NCBI GenBank assembly: GCA_044220875.1
Contig: JBGAQH010000003.1
Coordinates: forward strand, 434,001 to 498,000
Direction: 5' to 3'
From: JAEUIT01 sp044220875
GTDB lineage: Bacteria > Planctomycetota > Phycisphaerae > Phycisphaerales > SM1A02
DNA length: 64,000 bases
The notes under the pieces were generated by a model. That model saw only the letters and a list, made by a program, of their open reading frames with translations. It did no database searches and was not told the origin of the DNA. Positions 18,907 through 26,347 of the stretch are shown here, one piece after another. The position numbers were made by a program, and so were the translations under genes. Position 1 is the first letter of the stretch; the number at the start of each line of letters is the position of its first letter.

Positions 18907-19970
18907 GCACGTTCGCCGTTCACAATCCCCATCGCAAGCGCGTCGTACTCGCCCACGGCGGCGGCGGCCAGCTCACCGACGACCTCATTCGCGAGTCGAT
19001 CCTGTCGCGGCTTCCCGCCGCTGCGCCCATCGCGTCGTCGCCGCGCGGCGCCCTGGCCGCGATGCCCGACGCCGCGACCCTCGCGATCGGCGGCGAGCGG
19101 GTCCTCTTCACGACCGACAGCTACGTCGTGCAGCCGCTTTCGTTCCCGGGCGGCGACATCGGTCGGCTCGCGGTGAGCGGCACCGTGAACGACCTCGCCG
19201 TCTCCGGAGCGATCCCGCAATACCTTTCGCTTGGACTGATCATCGAGGAGGGGCTCGAGATCAGGACGCTCGAGGCGATGCTCGATTCGATCGCCGCGAC
19301 CGCCCGCGAGGCCGGCGTGCGGGTCGTCACCGGCGACACGAAGGTGGTCGGGAAGGGGCAGGGGGACGGGCTCTACATCAACACCGCCGGGATCGGCCGC
19401 ATGCGGCCGGGCATCGAGCTCGGGATGGACCGCATCCGCCCCGGCGACGTGCTTATCGTCAGCGGCACCATCGCCGAGCACGGACTCGCGGTGATGTTGC
19501 AGCGCGAGCACCCCGACATGCTGCGAAGCGACCTGGCCAGCGACACGGCGCCGCTCGGTTCGCTCATCGAGGCCCTTCTCGCGGCCGCCGGACCGGCCGT
19601 GGCCTTCATGCGCGATCCGACGCGCGGCGGCTTCGCCGGCGTGGCCAGCGACCTCGCCGAGCAGAGCGGGTGGCGCCTCACCATCGACGAGAACGCGATT
19701 CCGATTCGCCCGCAGACGAGATACGCGGCCGAGATCCTCGGCCTCGATCCGCTCTCGGTCGCCAACGAGGGCAAGGTGATGGTCGTGGTGCGGCCCGACG
19801 CGATGGCCGCGGCGCTCGAGGCGATGCGCTCGCATCCGCTGGGGCGCGACGCGGCGCCGGTCGGCCGCTTCGAATCGATCGCCGACGGGCTCTGCGAACT
19901 GGTGACCGACGTCGGCGGGCGCCGGATCGTCCAGAAGCCCTACGGCGAGGAACTGCCGCGCATCTGCTGA
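18903..19970 (+). CDS. hypE: Hydrogenase expression/formation protein HypE
   Basis: ATP-dependent dehydratase that turns the HypF-made carbamoyl group on its C-terminal cysteine into thiocyanate. The 355-residue protein has HGGGGQ near the N-terminus, the PurM-like ATP-binding core (VSGTVNDLAVSGA), and ends exactly in PRIC, the invariant acceptor cysteine. Last gene of the operon; its 3' end overlaps the convergent hemoglobin gene by 31 bases. Confidence 0.96.
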   Translation: MSTFAVHNPHRKRVVLAHGGGGQLTDDLIRESILSRLPAAAPIASSPRGALAAMPDAATLAIGGERVLFTTDSYVVQPLSFPGGDIGRLAVSGTVNDLAVSGAIPQYLSLGLIIEEGLEIRTLEAMLDSIAATAREAGVRVVTGDTKVVGKGQGDGLYINTAGIGRMRPGIELGMDRIRPGDVLIVSGTIAEHGLAVMLQREHPDMLRSDLASDTAPLGSLIEALLAAAGPAVAFMRDPTRGGFAGVASDLAEQSGWRLTIDENAIPIRPQTRYAAEILGLDPLSVANEGKVMVVVRPDAMAAALEAMRSHPLGRDAAPVGRFESIADGLCELVTDVGGRRIVQKPYGEELPRIC

Positions 19971-20455
19971 GGGGCGATCGGGCGTTGCGGTGTCGGCGGG
20001 GCGACGAAGGGGGCGGCGCGAATCACGCCGTCGTCGCGGGCGACGAACCCCAGCATCTTCGACATCGCCAGAGCCATGCGCTCGGCGATGGCCATGAACT
20101 CCGCGGCCCCCTCGGGCGCGCAACACTCGTCGACGGTGATGCGGAAGAGCGCGAGCCATCGATCGAAGTCGGCGGCGGCGAGGCCCTCGATGAGGCGATG
20201 GCGCTCGACCGGGCGTCCCGCGTAGCCGCCGGTGCGGTTGAGGGCCGCTGACCAGAAGGTGCGCATGATGCCGAGGTGGCGATCCCAGTCGGTGATGCGC
20301 GACGCGAAGAGCGGGCCAAGCCGCTCGTCGGCGCGAATGCGCTCGTAGAAGCGGTCGACGACGCGGGCGATCGTCGGCTCGTCGACGACGATGCCGAATG
20401 GCGCGCCGGATGGGTCGCGGCTGAATTCGGTGAGATCAAGCGGAATCGGTTCCAT
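19940..20455 (-). CDS. Group III truncated hemoglobin
   Basis: A 171-residue globin-like haem protein of the TrHbP family. The core reads VVDRFYERIRADERLGPLF, then HLGIMRTFWSAALNR and YAGRPVERHRLIEGL, where the last histidine is the expected proximal haem ligand, followed by FDRWLALFRITVDE. About 30 extra residues rich in Pro and Ala follow the fold. It is transcribed toward hypE and overlaps it by 31 bases. A possible -10 (TATCGT) lies 32 bases before the ATG. Group III globins bind O2 or NO; a link with the hydrogenase is only positional. Confidence 0.9.
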   Translation of the reverse strand: MEPIPLDLTEFSRDPSGAPFGIVVDEPTIARVVDRFYERIRADERLGPLFASRITDWDRHLGIMRTFWSAALNRTGGYAGRPVERHRLIEGLAAADFDRWLALFRITVDECCAPEGAAEFMAIAERMALAMSKMLGFVARDDGVIRAAPFVAPPTPQRPIAPQQMRGSSSP

Positions 20456-20487
20456 CGGTGTTGGCGGAGCGCGATGCGCCCACGCCC

Positions 20488-20493
20488 ACGATA
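20488..20493 (-). promoter_or_regulatory. Putative -10 element of the hemoglobin gene
   Basis: TATCGT on the minus strand, 32 bases before the ATG at 20455; the same hexamer serves as -10 of the hydrogenase promoter. No convincing -35 seen. Confidence 0.4.
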
Positions 20494-20503
20494 GCCATCC
20501 GCA

Positions 20504-22051
20504 CTAGATCATCGGCGCTGATTCGGACGAATCGGCGATTGGCGAATTCGGTTCGCCGTTTCCGCTGGCGCGCTTGGCGCTGCGGATCACGTCCATCGCC
20601 TCGAGGAGCTCGCGCCTTGCCCGCGGCCAGAACCAGAGCAGGCCGCCCATGACGGCGCCGCCGACGAGCAGGGTCGCCGAAAGCGTGATCCACGGCCGCA
20701 GCCAGAGCGGCGCACCCTCCGGGACGGGGAGGTAATAGGCCGGCGCCACCATGCAGATCGCGCCGACGATGCCGATGGTCGTCGCCGGCCACGTTGCGCG
20801 GGTGAGTCCGCGGAGCGAGACGGGCGTCGAACGGAGCGTCCACCACATGAGCGGCAGTCGCATGCCGTGGGTCGCGATGACGTAGCCCCACGCCACGCCG
20901 ACGGCGCTCCAGCGCACGCCGATGAGGAAGGCGGCGACGAAGACCGTCACGCGAATGAGATTGCGCCAGAAGAGTTCCTTCGTCTGTCCGGTGGCGATCG
21001 CGACCCACGTGGCGGTCGCGGCGATCGGCATCCCCCAGCTCGCGATGGCGAGGATCTGGAAGAGATCGGCGGCGTCGGCGAACTTCCGCCCGAGCATGAT
21101 GAGGACGATGTCGCGGGCGCCGACCATGAGGATCGCGATGAGCGGCGTCGAGACGAGCGCGACGAGCGAGCACATGCGGTAGTAGGCGCGGGCGAATCGC
21201 TCCGGCTGGTCCTGCACGCGCGAGAGGAGCGGCACCGCGACCTTGGTGAAGGGGCCGATGATCTGCGTGAGCGGCATCAGCAGCAGGCCCTGGGCGCGGC
21301 TGTATTCGCCGAGCGGCCCCTCGCCGCTGAACTTGCCCAGGATCACCGCGTCTGCGTTGACGCCGACGTAGTTGAGGACCTCGGTGCCGGAGAGATGCGA
21401 GCCCGTCGAGAGCAGGGCTCGGGTTCCCGGCGCGATGGCGGGACGGAGCGGTCGCCAACCGGTGCCGAGCCAGGCGCCGATCGAGGTGATGGTCGAGGTG
21501 GCGATGACCTGGGCGACAAGCGCCCAGTAGCCGGCACCGAGTGCGGCCATGGTGATCGCGAGGGCGACGCCGGCCACGTTGCCGACGGTCTCGGCCATCG
21601 CCAGGGCGCCGAAGCGGAGCTCGCGCTGGAGCATCGCGACGTGCTGGGCGCCGAGCGCACCGGCGATGAGGCTCACGCTCGCGACCGACGCGATGAGCGT
21701 GAGCTGCTCCTTGCCGTAGAAGAGGGCGATGAGGGGCGAGCAGAGCGCCACGAGCACCGCGACGACGGTGGCGACGCCGAGATTGATCCAGAAGAGGCTC
21801 GAGGCCTGCTCGCGGCTGAGTTCGCGGGCCCGCATCGCAGCCTGGGTGAGGCCGGCGTCGGCGAAGAGCGACGCGAAGCCGGTGAAGGCGGTGACCATCG
21901 CCACAAGGCCGAAGTCGTCCTTGGCAAGGAGGCGTGAGAGCACGGCGGTCGAACCGATCCGCAGGACGAACCTCGTCCACTGCGAGGCGAACGTGAACGC
22001 CCCGCCGCGGACGGCCTTGTGCTTCAGGTTCGAGGTATCGGAGGCGGTCAC
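20504..22051 (-). CDS. Wzx-type polysaccharide flippase (MOP superfamily)
   Basis: A 515-residue integral membrane protein with about 12-14 hydrophobic helices. The opening AVRGGAFTFASQWTRFVLRIGSTAVLSRLLAKDDFGLVAM is the classic N-terminus of lipid-linked oligosaccharide flippases of the WzxC group, which move undecaprenyl-linked repeat units across the inner membrane. The start is GTG at 22051 (MTASDTS), preceded six bases away by TAGTCT, so the message is probably leaderless. It stands apart from the rml cluster by the hydrogenase operon but may serve the same polysaccharide. Confidence 0.9.
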   Translation of the reverse strand: MTASDTSNLKHKAVRGGAFTFASQWTRFVLRIGSTAVLSRLLAKDDFGLVAMVTAFTGFASLFADAGLTQAAMRARELSREQASSLFWINLGVATVVAVLVALCSPLIALFYGKEQLTLIASVASVSLIAGALGAQHVAMLQRELRFGALAMAETVGNVAGVALAITMAALGAGYWALVAQVIATSTITSIGAWLGTGWRPLRPAIAPGTRALLSTGSHLSGTEVLNYVGVNADAVILGKFSGEGPLGEYSRAQGLLLMPLTQIIGPFTKVAVPLLSRVQDQPERFARAYYRMCSLVALVSTPLIAILMVGARDIVLIMLGRKFADAADLFQILAIASWGMPIAATATWVAIATGQTKELFWRNLIRVTVFVAAFLIGVRWSAVGVAWGYVIATHGMRLPLMWWTLRSTPVSLRGLTRATWPATTIGIVGAICMVAPAYYLPVPEGAPLWLRPWITLSATLLVGGAVMGGLLWFWPRARRELLEAMDVIRSAKRASGNGEPNSPIADSSESAPMI

Positions 22052-22057
22052 GCTGAG

Positions 22058-22063
22058 AGACTA
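22058..22063 (-). promoter_or_regulatory. -10 element, leaderless type, of the flippase gene
   Basis: TAGTCT on the minus strand ends six bases before the GTG start at 22051. No Shine-Dalgarno sequence fits between, consistent with transcription starting at or next to the GTG. Confidence 0.45.
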
Positions 22064-22108
22064 TCGGCACGCCGCGGGGCGGTGGTTGACTGGCACCGTC
22101 GAGGCGGA

Positions 22109-22312
22109 GATTCACCACAGAGGACACAGAGAGCACAGAGGGGGCACAGAGAGGTCGGTGAGAACGCCGGAACGGAAAAAGGGGTTGCCAACGCATGTGG
22201 TTGGCAACCCCTCTTTGTCATGATTGGCGGGCTGAACTCAGGGGCGGTCGCGCCGCGGCACCTGATCAGCTCTGTGCTCGCTCTGTGCTCTCTGTGTCCT
22301 CTGTGGTGAATC
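22109..22312 (+). repeat. Inverted CACAGAG-repeat element enclosing a terminator
   Basis: Two perfect 32-base arms in inverted orientation, 22109-22140 and 22281-22312, begin GATTCACCACAGAGGACACA and consist mainly of CACAGAG words 6-9 bases apart; imperfect copies of the word continue inward from each arm. The 140 bases between hold the hairpin terminator of tsf. No coding potential. It fills the gap between tsf and the flippase gene. A related element lies at 24375-24577. Confidence 0.85.
22176..22211 (-). terminator. Rho-independent terminator of rpsB-tsf
   Basis: On the minus strand a perfect 12-base stem (22211-22200 with 22192-22181, starting GGGGTTGCCAAC) with a seven-base loop is followed by TTTTTCCG (22180-22173). 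It lies about 120 bases after the tsf stop and should end the rpsB-tsf message. Confidence 0.85.
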
Positions 22313-22333
22313 TGGTCGTCACCAACTCGAGGC

Positions 22334-23161
22334 TCACTTCGCGATCGCCCGGACGCAGTCGCCGCCGAGCGGCATGCGCACGAAGGCAAGCACCTTCACC
22401 CCGGCGGGGAGGAGGTCCTTGACCTTCTTCGAGTCGTCGACGACGTAGTTCTGGTTGAGGAGCGTCGTCTCCTCGAAGAACTTCCGCATCTTGCCGACCG
22501 CCATCTTCTCGGCGATCTGGGCCGGCTTGCCGGAGGCCTCGGCCTCCTTCACGGCCTCGGCCTTCTTGGCCGCGACGATCTCCGCCGGCATGTCGCTCTC
22601 ATCGATCGCCTGCGGCGAGGGAGTGGCGGCGACGATGTGCTGGCAGACGCCCTTGGCGACCTCGGGGCTCACCGCGGCGCTGAACTGGACGAGCGCGCCG
22701 GTCTTGCCGTCGTGGTGGACGTACGCGCCGTAGGCGCCGCCCGAGAAGGCGTAGCCGCGGGCGAACGAGGCGTTCTCGCGGGTCGTGATGCGGACCTCGT
22801 CGATCTTCGCGGTGATCGCCGCATTCGCGGTGACCTCGCCGGCGGCGCCGCCGGCGGCGATCTTGGCGATCTCGGCGACCATCGACTGGAAGGCCGGGTT
22901 CTTGGCGGTGAAGTCGGTCTCGGCCCGGCACTCGACGATCGCGGCGCGGCTGCCGTCGATGAACGCGGCGACGCGGCCCTCGCCGGCGACGCGGTCGGTG
23001 CGGGTGTCCATCTTGCCCTTGGCCCGCTCCTTGAGGAGCTGTTCGGCCTTCTTCATGTCGCCGTCGGCGTCCGCGAGAGCCTGCTTGCACTCCATGATCG
23101 GGAGACCGGTGCGCTGGCGCAGTGCCATCGCGTCCTTGGCGCTGACTTGTGCGAGTTCCAT
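22334..23161 (-). CDS. tsf: Translation elongation factor Ts
   Basis: Guanine-nucleotide exchange factor for EF-Tu. The 275-residue protein has the N-terminal UBA-like signature (LRQRTGLPIMECKQALADADGDMKKA) and the second family signature around ECRAETDFTAKNPAF. The ATG at 23161 matches the family start MELAQVSAKD; the open frame upstream has no similarity. It follows rpsB after 111 bases on the same strand, the common bacterial order, and is followed by the terminator at 22176-22211. Confidence 0.97.
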   Translation of the reverse strand: MELAQVSAKDAMALRQRTGLPIMECKQALADADGDMKKAEQLLKERAKGKMDTRTDRVAGEGRVAAFIDGSRAAIVECRAETDFTAKNPAFQSMVAEIAKIAAGGAAGEVTANAAITAKIDEVRITTRENASFARGYAFSGGAYGAYVHHDGKTGALVQFSAAVSPEVAKGVCQHIVAATPSPQAIDESDMPAEIVAAKKAEAVKEAEASGKPAQIAEKMAVGKMRKFFEETTLLNQNYVVDDSKKVKDLLPAGVKVLAFVRMPLGGDCVRAIAK

Positions 23162-23272
23162 GGTTGATATCTCGGAAAAGTGATTGAAGTCGGGAAGAGA
23201 CGAGGCCCCGAAAAGCCGGTCATGCTGAGCGGGGCACTCGCCGTCAACTGGATGGGCCAACGGGACGTCGGG

Positions 23273-24103
23273 TCACTCGGCGGCCGCGGGCTGCTCGGTG
23301 GTCGGCTCGCCGGCGCCGTCGGCGCGGAAGCGCGAGCGGCTCGAGCGGCGGCGCTGGGTGCCCTCGCCTCCGTCGTTGCCGTCGCCGTCGCCGCGCTTGC
23401 TGGCGACCGCGTCGTTGGTCTGGCGGTGGCCAAGGCCCTCGGACACGGCGGCGCAGAGCTCGCGGATGATCACGTCGATCGAGCGCATCGAGTCGTCGTT
23501 GCCCGGGATCGGGATGTCGGCGAGCTCGGGATCGCCGTCGGTGTCGATGAGGCAGATGGTCGGGATGCCGAGGTTCTTCGCCTCGAGCAGGGCGTTCTTC
23601 TCGCGATTGGTGTCGACGACGATGATCGCGCCGGGAAGGCGGTGCATCGTGCGGATGCCGTTCAGGTTGCGGAAGATCTTCTTCTGCTCGCGGGTGAGCT
23701 GCGACTCCATCTTCTTCGAGTAGTTCTTGATCTCACCCGACTCCATGATGCGCTCCAGCTCCTCGAGGCGCTTGAGGCGCTCGCGGATGGTGCGGAAGTT
23801 GGTGAGCGTGCCGCCGAGCCAGCGCTCGGTGACGTAGGGCATCTTGGCGCCGCCGGCGTACTGCTCGAGCGCGGCCTGGGCCTGGCGCTTGGTGCCGACG
23901 AAGAGGACGTCCTTGCCGTCGGCGACGAGCTTCGAGACGAACTTCTTGGCGAGCAGAAGACCCTTGACGGTCTCCTTGATGTCGATGATGTGGATGCCGT
24001 TGCGGACCGTGTAGATGTACGGACGCATGCGGGGGTTCCAGTTGCTCCGGCGCTGACCGAAGTGGATACCGCTTTCAACGAGCTCTTCAACGAGACTGGC
24101 CAT
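23273..24103 (-). CDS. rpsB: Ribosomal protein S2 with extended C-terminus
   Basis: Small-subunit protein, 276 residues. The start MASLVEELVESGIHFGQRRSNWNPRM and the segments TVRNGIHIIDIKET, DVLFVGTKRQAQ and PGAIIVVDTNREKNALLEA are typical S2. After the normal end (VIIRELCAAVSEGL) about 50 further residues rich in Arg, Gly, Asp and Ser form a disordered tail not found in E. coli S2. Start chosen at 24103 by family alignment; the open frame runs 160 codons further up through repeat DNA without similarity. Co-transcribed with tsf. Confidence 0.97.
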   Translation of the reverse strand: MASLVEELVESGIHFGQRRSNWNPRMRPYIYTVRNGIHIIDIKETVKGLLLAKKFVSKLVADGKDVLFVGTKRQAQAALEQYAGGAKMPYVTERWLGGTLTNFRTIRERLKRLEELERIMESGEIKNYSKKMESQLTREQKKIFRNLNGIRTMHRLPGAIIVVDTNREKNALLEAKNLGIPTICLIDTDGDPELADIPIPGNDDSMRSIDVIIRELCAAVSEGLGHRQTNDAVASKRGDGDGNDGGEGTQRRRSSRSRFRADGAGEPTTEQPAAAE

Positions 24104-24304
24104 GGGAGGCTTCCTTTGCAGCGACACCGACGTGCGGCGGTGGGGAGGACAGCGGGCGACGAAGTCGTCGCCGCGGGCCCCGCAGCGTCTGAGGGCGCTT
24201 GACAGACCGATCGAAAAGGAGACACCCCGACGCCGCGGCCACCGACCGCAGTGCGGGTCACCCCTCACCCCCCGACCCGAGGTCGTTGGGGAGGAAGATG
24301 CAGG
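24104..24304 (-). other. Long untranslated leader of rpsB
   Basis: If the TACCTT at 24305-24310 is the -10 element, about 195 bases of leader precede rpsB. It is GC-rich with several short palindromes. In other bacteria S2 represses its own mRNA through the leader; whether that occurs here cannot be read directly. Confidence 0.35.
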
Positions 24305-24310
24305 AAGGTA
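24305..24310 (-). promoter_or_regulatory. Putative -10 element of rpsB-tsf
   Basis: TACCTT on the minus strand in the context CTGCTACCTTCC, matching the TACNNT motif found before many genes of this window. No clear -35. Confidence 0.35.
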
Positions 24311-24374
24311 GCAGAATCGGCGATCCGCGCCGAGAGCTTGGGCGGATGTTCTGGCTTTGTTTGGGGAGGGGAGA

Positions 24375-24577
24375 GAGGAAACACAGAGGCACAGAGGAAA
24401 CACAGAGGGCACTGAGAGGAACCGAGAGGGGGCGCGAGGGTGAGGGGGTCGAGGCGCGGCGGTGGTTTCGAAGGCCTCGGCCGGGGCGCCGAGTCCGACT
24501 GCGCGCGCGGGTCCTTCTTCGGTCCCGCTTGCCCCGCCTCTGTGCCCTCTGTGTCCTCTGTGCCTCTGTGTTTCCTC
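24375..24577 (+). repeat. Second inverted CACAGAG-repeat element
   Basis: The left arm (24375-24420) and right arm (24538-24577, inverted) share GAGGAAACACAGAGGCACAG and then diverge slightly while keeping the CACAGAG word. The interior of about 117 bases is very GC-rich and contains a GGCCTCGGCCGGGGCGCC palindrome. It lies between rpsB and the divergent phosphohexomutase gene, so with 22109-22312 it brackets rpsB-tsf. The rest of the 24311-24632 gap shows only the promoter at 24618. Confidence 0.8.
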
Positions 24578-24617
24578 CGGCACCGATCCTCCCCCTCCGC
24601 TCGCGATCGACTGCCGT

Positions 24618-24623
24618 TAGATT
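24618..24623 (+). promoter_or_regulatory. -10 element, leaderless type, of the phosphohexomutase gene
   Basis: TAGATT ends nine bases before the ATG at 24633 and no ribosome binding site lies between. Confidence 0.45.
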
Positions 24624-24632
24624 CCTCACCCC

Positions 24633-26030
24633 ATGCTTGGCAAAGTCTTCAAGGCCTATGACGTTCGCGCGACGTACCCGAAGCCCCTCAACGAGAAGAT
24701 CGCGTGGCAGATCGGATATGCGACCGCGGAGTACCTGCTCGGCTACGCGGCGGAGCAGGGCCACGATGACCCGATGATGCGGCACATCGCGGTCGGGCGC
24801 GACATGCGGAAGAGTTCGCCCGCCCTCACGGAGGCGCTGACCCAGGGCATGCGCGACTTCGGGGCCCACGTCATCGACGTCGGGATGGTCGACACGCCGA
24901 TGGTGTATTTCGCGATCAATCACCTCGGCTGCGCCGGCGGCGTGCAGGTGACCGCGTCGCACAATCCGTCGAACTACAACGGCTTCAAGGTCTCGAAGAT
25001 CTTCGCGAAGCCCGTCGGCGGCGAGACCGGCCTCGACGAGATCAAGCGGCTGGCTGCCCTGGTCGAGCGCGAGAAGCTCGCCCCGCGCGGCGGGCGCATG
25101 GAGACCCGCGACCTCTGGAAGCCCTACCGCGAGCATCTCCTCCGCTTCGTTGACCCGTCGGTCCTCAGCGGCAAGCGGCAGATCAAGGTCGTGATCGACG
25201 CCAGCAACGGCATGGCCGGCACGATGGTCCCGAAGGTGTTCAAGGGGATCGCGGGACTCTCGATCGTCGAGATCAACTTCGACAACTCGACCGGCGAGTT
25301 CGTCCACGAGCCGAACCCGCTCGTCGAGGCGAATCTCGCCCAGGTGCGGGAGGGCGTCCGCAAGCACAAGGCGGACTTCGGCGTCTGCTTCGACGGCGAC
25401 GCCGACCGCTGCATGGTGATCGACGAGAAGGGCGAGCCGATCGGCTGCGACCTCCTCCTCGCGTGGCTGGTCAAGGACATCCTCCGCGACCACAAGGGGG
25501 CGAGCGTCGTCTACGACCTCCGCTCGTCGCGGAGCGTCCCCGAGATCGTGCGGGAGTCGGGGGGCGTGCCGGTCGAGAGCCGCGTCGGCCACGTCTTCAT
25601 GAAGGCGAAGCTCGGCGAGTGCAAGGCGCCGATCGGCGGCGAGCTCTCCGGCCACTTCTACTTCCAGGACATGTTCGGCACCGACTCGGGCGCGCGGGCC
25701 TTCATCGCGGTCATCACCGCGCTGGCCCGCAGCGGCGCGCCGCTGAGCGAGCAGATCGCGCCGTGCCGGCGGTACGTGCAGTCGGGCGAGATCAACTTCG
25801 AGAACGAGGACAAGGAAGGCGCGATCGCCGCGCTGAAGCGCGCCCACCCGAAGGCCAAGGTGACCACGCTGGACGGCGTGAGCCTCGACGCCGGCCCGTG
25901 GTGGTGCAACGTCCGCATGTCGAACACCGAACCGCTCCTTCGCCTCAACCTCGAGGCGAAGGACCAGGCGACGGTCGACCGGTCCGTGGCGGAGGTGAGC
26001 AAGCTGTTAGGGAAGCGCGTCGAGCATTAG
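24633..26030 (+). CDS. Phosphomannomutase/phosphoglucomutase
   Basis: Interconverts hexose 1- and 6-phosphates and so supplies mannose-1-P or glucose-1-P for polysaccharide precursors. The 465-residue alpha-D-phosphohexomutase has the phosphoserine loop TASHNP (Ser109), the metal loop DGDADR (254-259), the sugar-recognition region GGELSGH and the C-terminal phosphate loop RMSNTEPLLRLN. Substrate choice (ManB/AlgC type versus Pgm) cannot be settled from these motifs, though overall similarity is to the AlgC group. A rare TTA codon (459) lies near the end. Confidence 0.92.
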   Translation: MLGKVFKAYDVRATYPKPLNEKIAWQIGYATAEYLLGYAAEQGHDDPMMRHIAVGRDMRKSSPALTEALTQGMRDFGAHVIDVGMVDTPMVYFAINHLGCAGGVQVTASHNPSNYNGFKVSKIFAKPVGGETGLDEIKRLAALVEREKLAPRGGRMETRDLWKPYREHLLRFVDPSVLSGKRQIKVVIDASNGMAGTMVPKVFKGIAGLSIVEINFDNSTGEFVHEPNPLVEANLAQVREGVRKHKADFGVCFDGDADRCMVIDEKGEPIGCDLLLAWLVKDILRDHKGASVVYDLRSSRSVPEIVRESGGVPVESRVGHVFMKAKLGECKAPIGGELSGHFYFQDMFGTDSGARAFIAVITALARSGAPLSEQIAPCRRYVQSGEINFENEDKEGAIAALKRAHPKAKVTTLDGVSLDAGPWWCNVRMSNTEPLLRLNLEAKDQATVDRSVAEVSKLLGKRVEH

Positions 26031-26035
26031 CCATA

Positions 26036-26291
26036 GCGCTCCGTAGCGCCCTCCGGGCGCACACTCGCTGTGGGGCGCCGGGCGCCCGCGAGTGAATCGC
26101 GGGCTGGCTGGTGGCGTGGGATGAGCGCTCTGGCTTGAGCGCTCCGTAGCGCCCTTCGGGCGCACACTCGCTGTGGGGCGCCGGGCGCCCGCGAGTGAAG
26201 CTGGCTTGATCGCTCCGTAGCGCCCTCCGGGCGCACACTCGCTGTGGGGCGCCGGGCGCCCGCGAGTGAATCGCGGGCTGGCTGGTGGCGT
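26036..26291 (+). repeat. Three-copy GC-rich palindromic repeat
   Basis: Copies at 26036-26117, 26139-26199 and 26211-26291 share a core of about 60 bases, starting near CGCTCCGTAGCGCCC and ending GCGAGTGAA. Each core has two palindromes (GCGCCCTCCGGGCGC and GGGCGCCGGGCGCCCG). Copies 1 and 3 also share the following GCGGGCTGGCTGGTGGCG, which copy 2 lacks. Copy 2 differs by one base in the first loop (CCTTCGGG for CCTCCGGG), which still pairs. Spacers are 21 and 11 bases and unrelated. This occupies the gap between two converging genes, so it may act as a transcription barrier or be a REP-like element. Confidence 0.9.
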
Positions 26292-26347
26292 TTGTGCCGC
26301 TTCGGATGGCCCGGTCCGCGGCTGGGCGGCGGAGGGCGAGCGAACCG

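Noticed and set aside
22109..24577. Insertion sequence or composite transposon around rpsB-tsf
   Set aside because: The flanking elements have inverted arms but no transposase gene, and no target-site duplication could be confirmed by eye. Kept as repeats only.
26036..26291. CRISPR array
   Set aside because: Only three copies, cores of about 60 bases with internal palindromes, spacers of 21 and 11 bases, and no cas genes.
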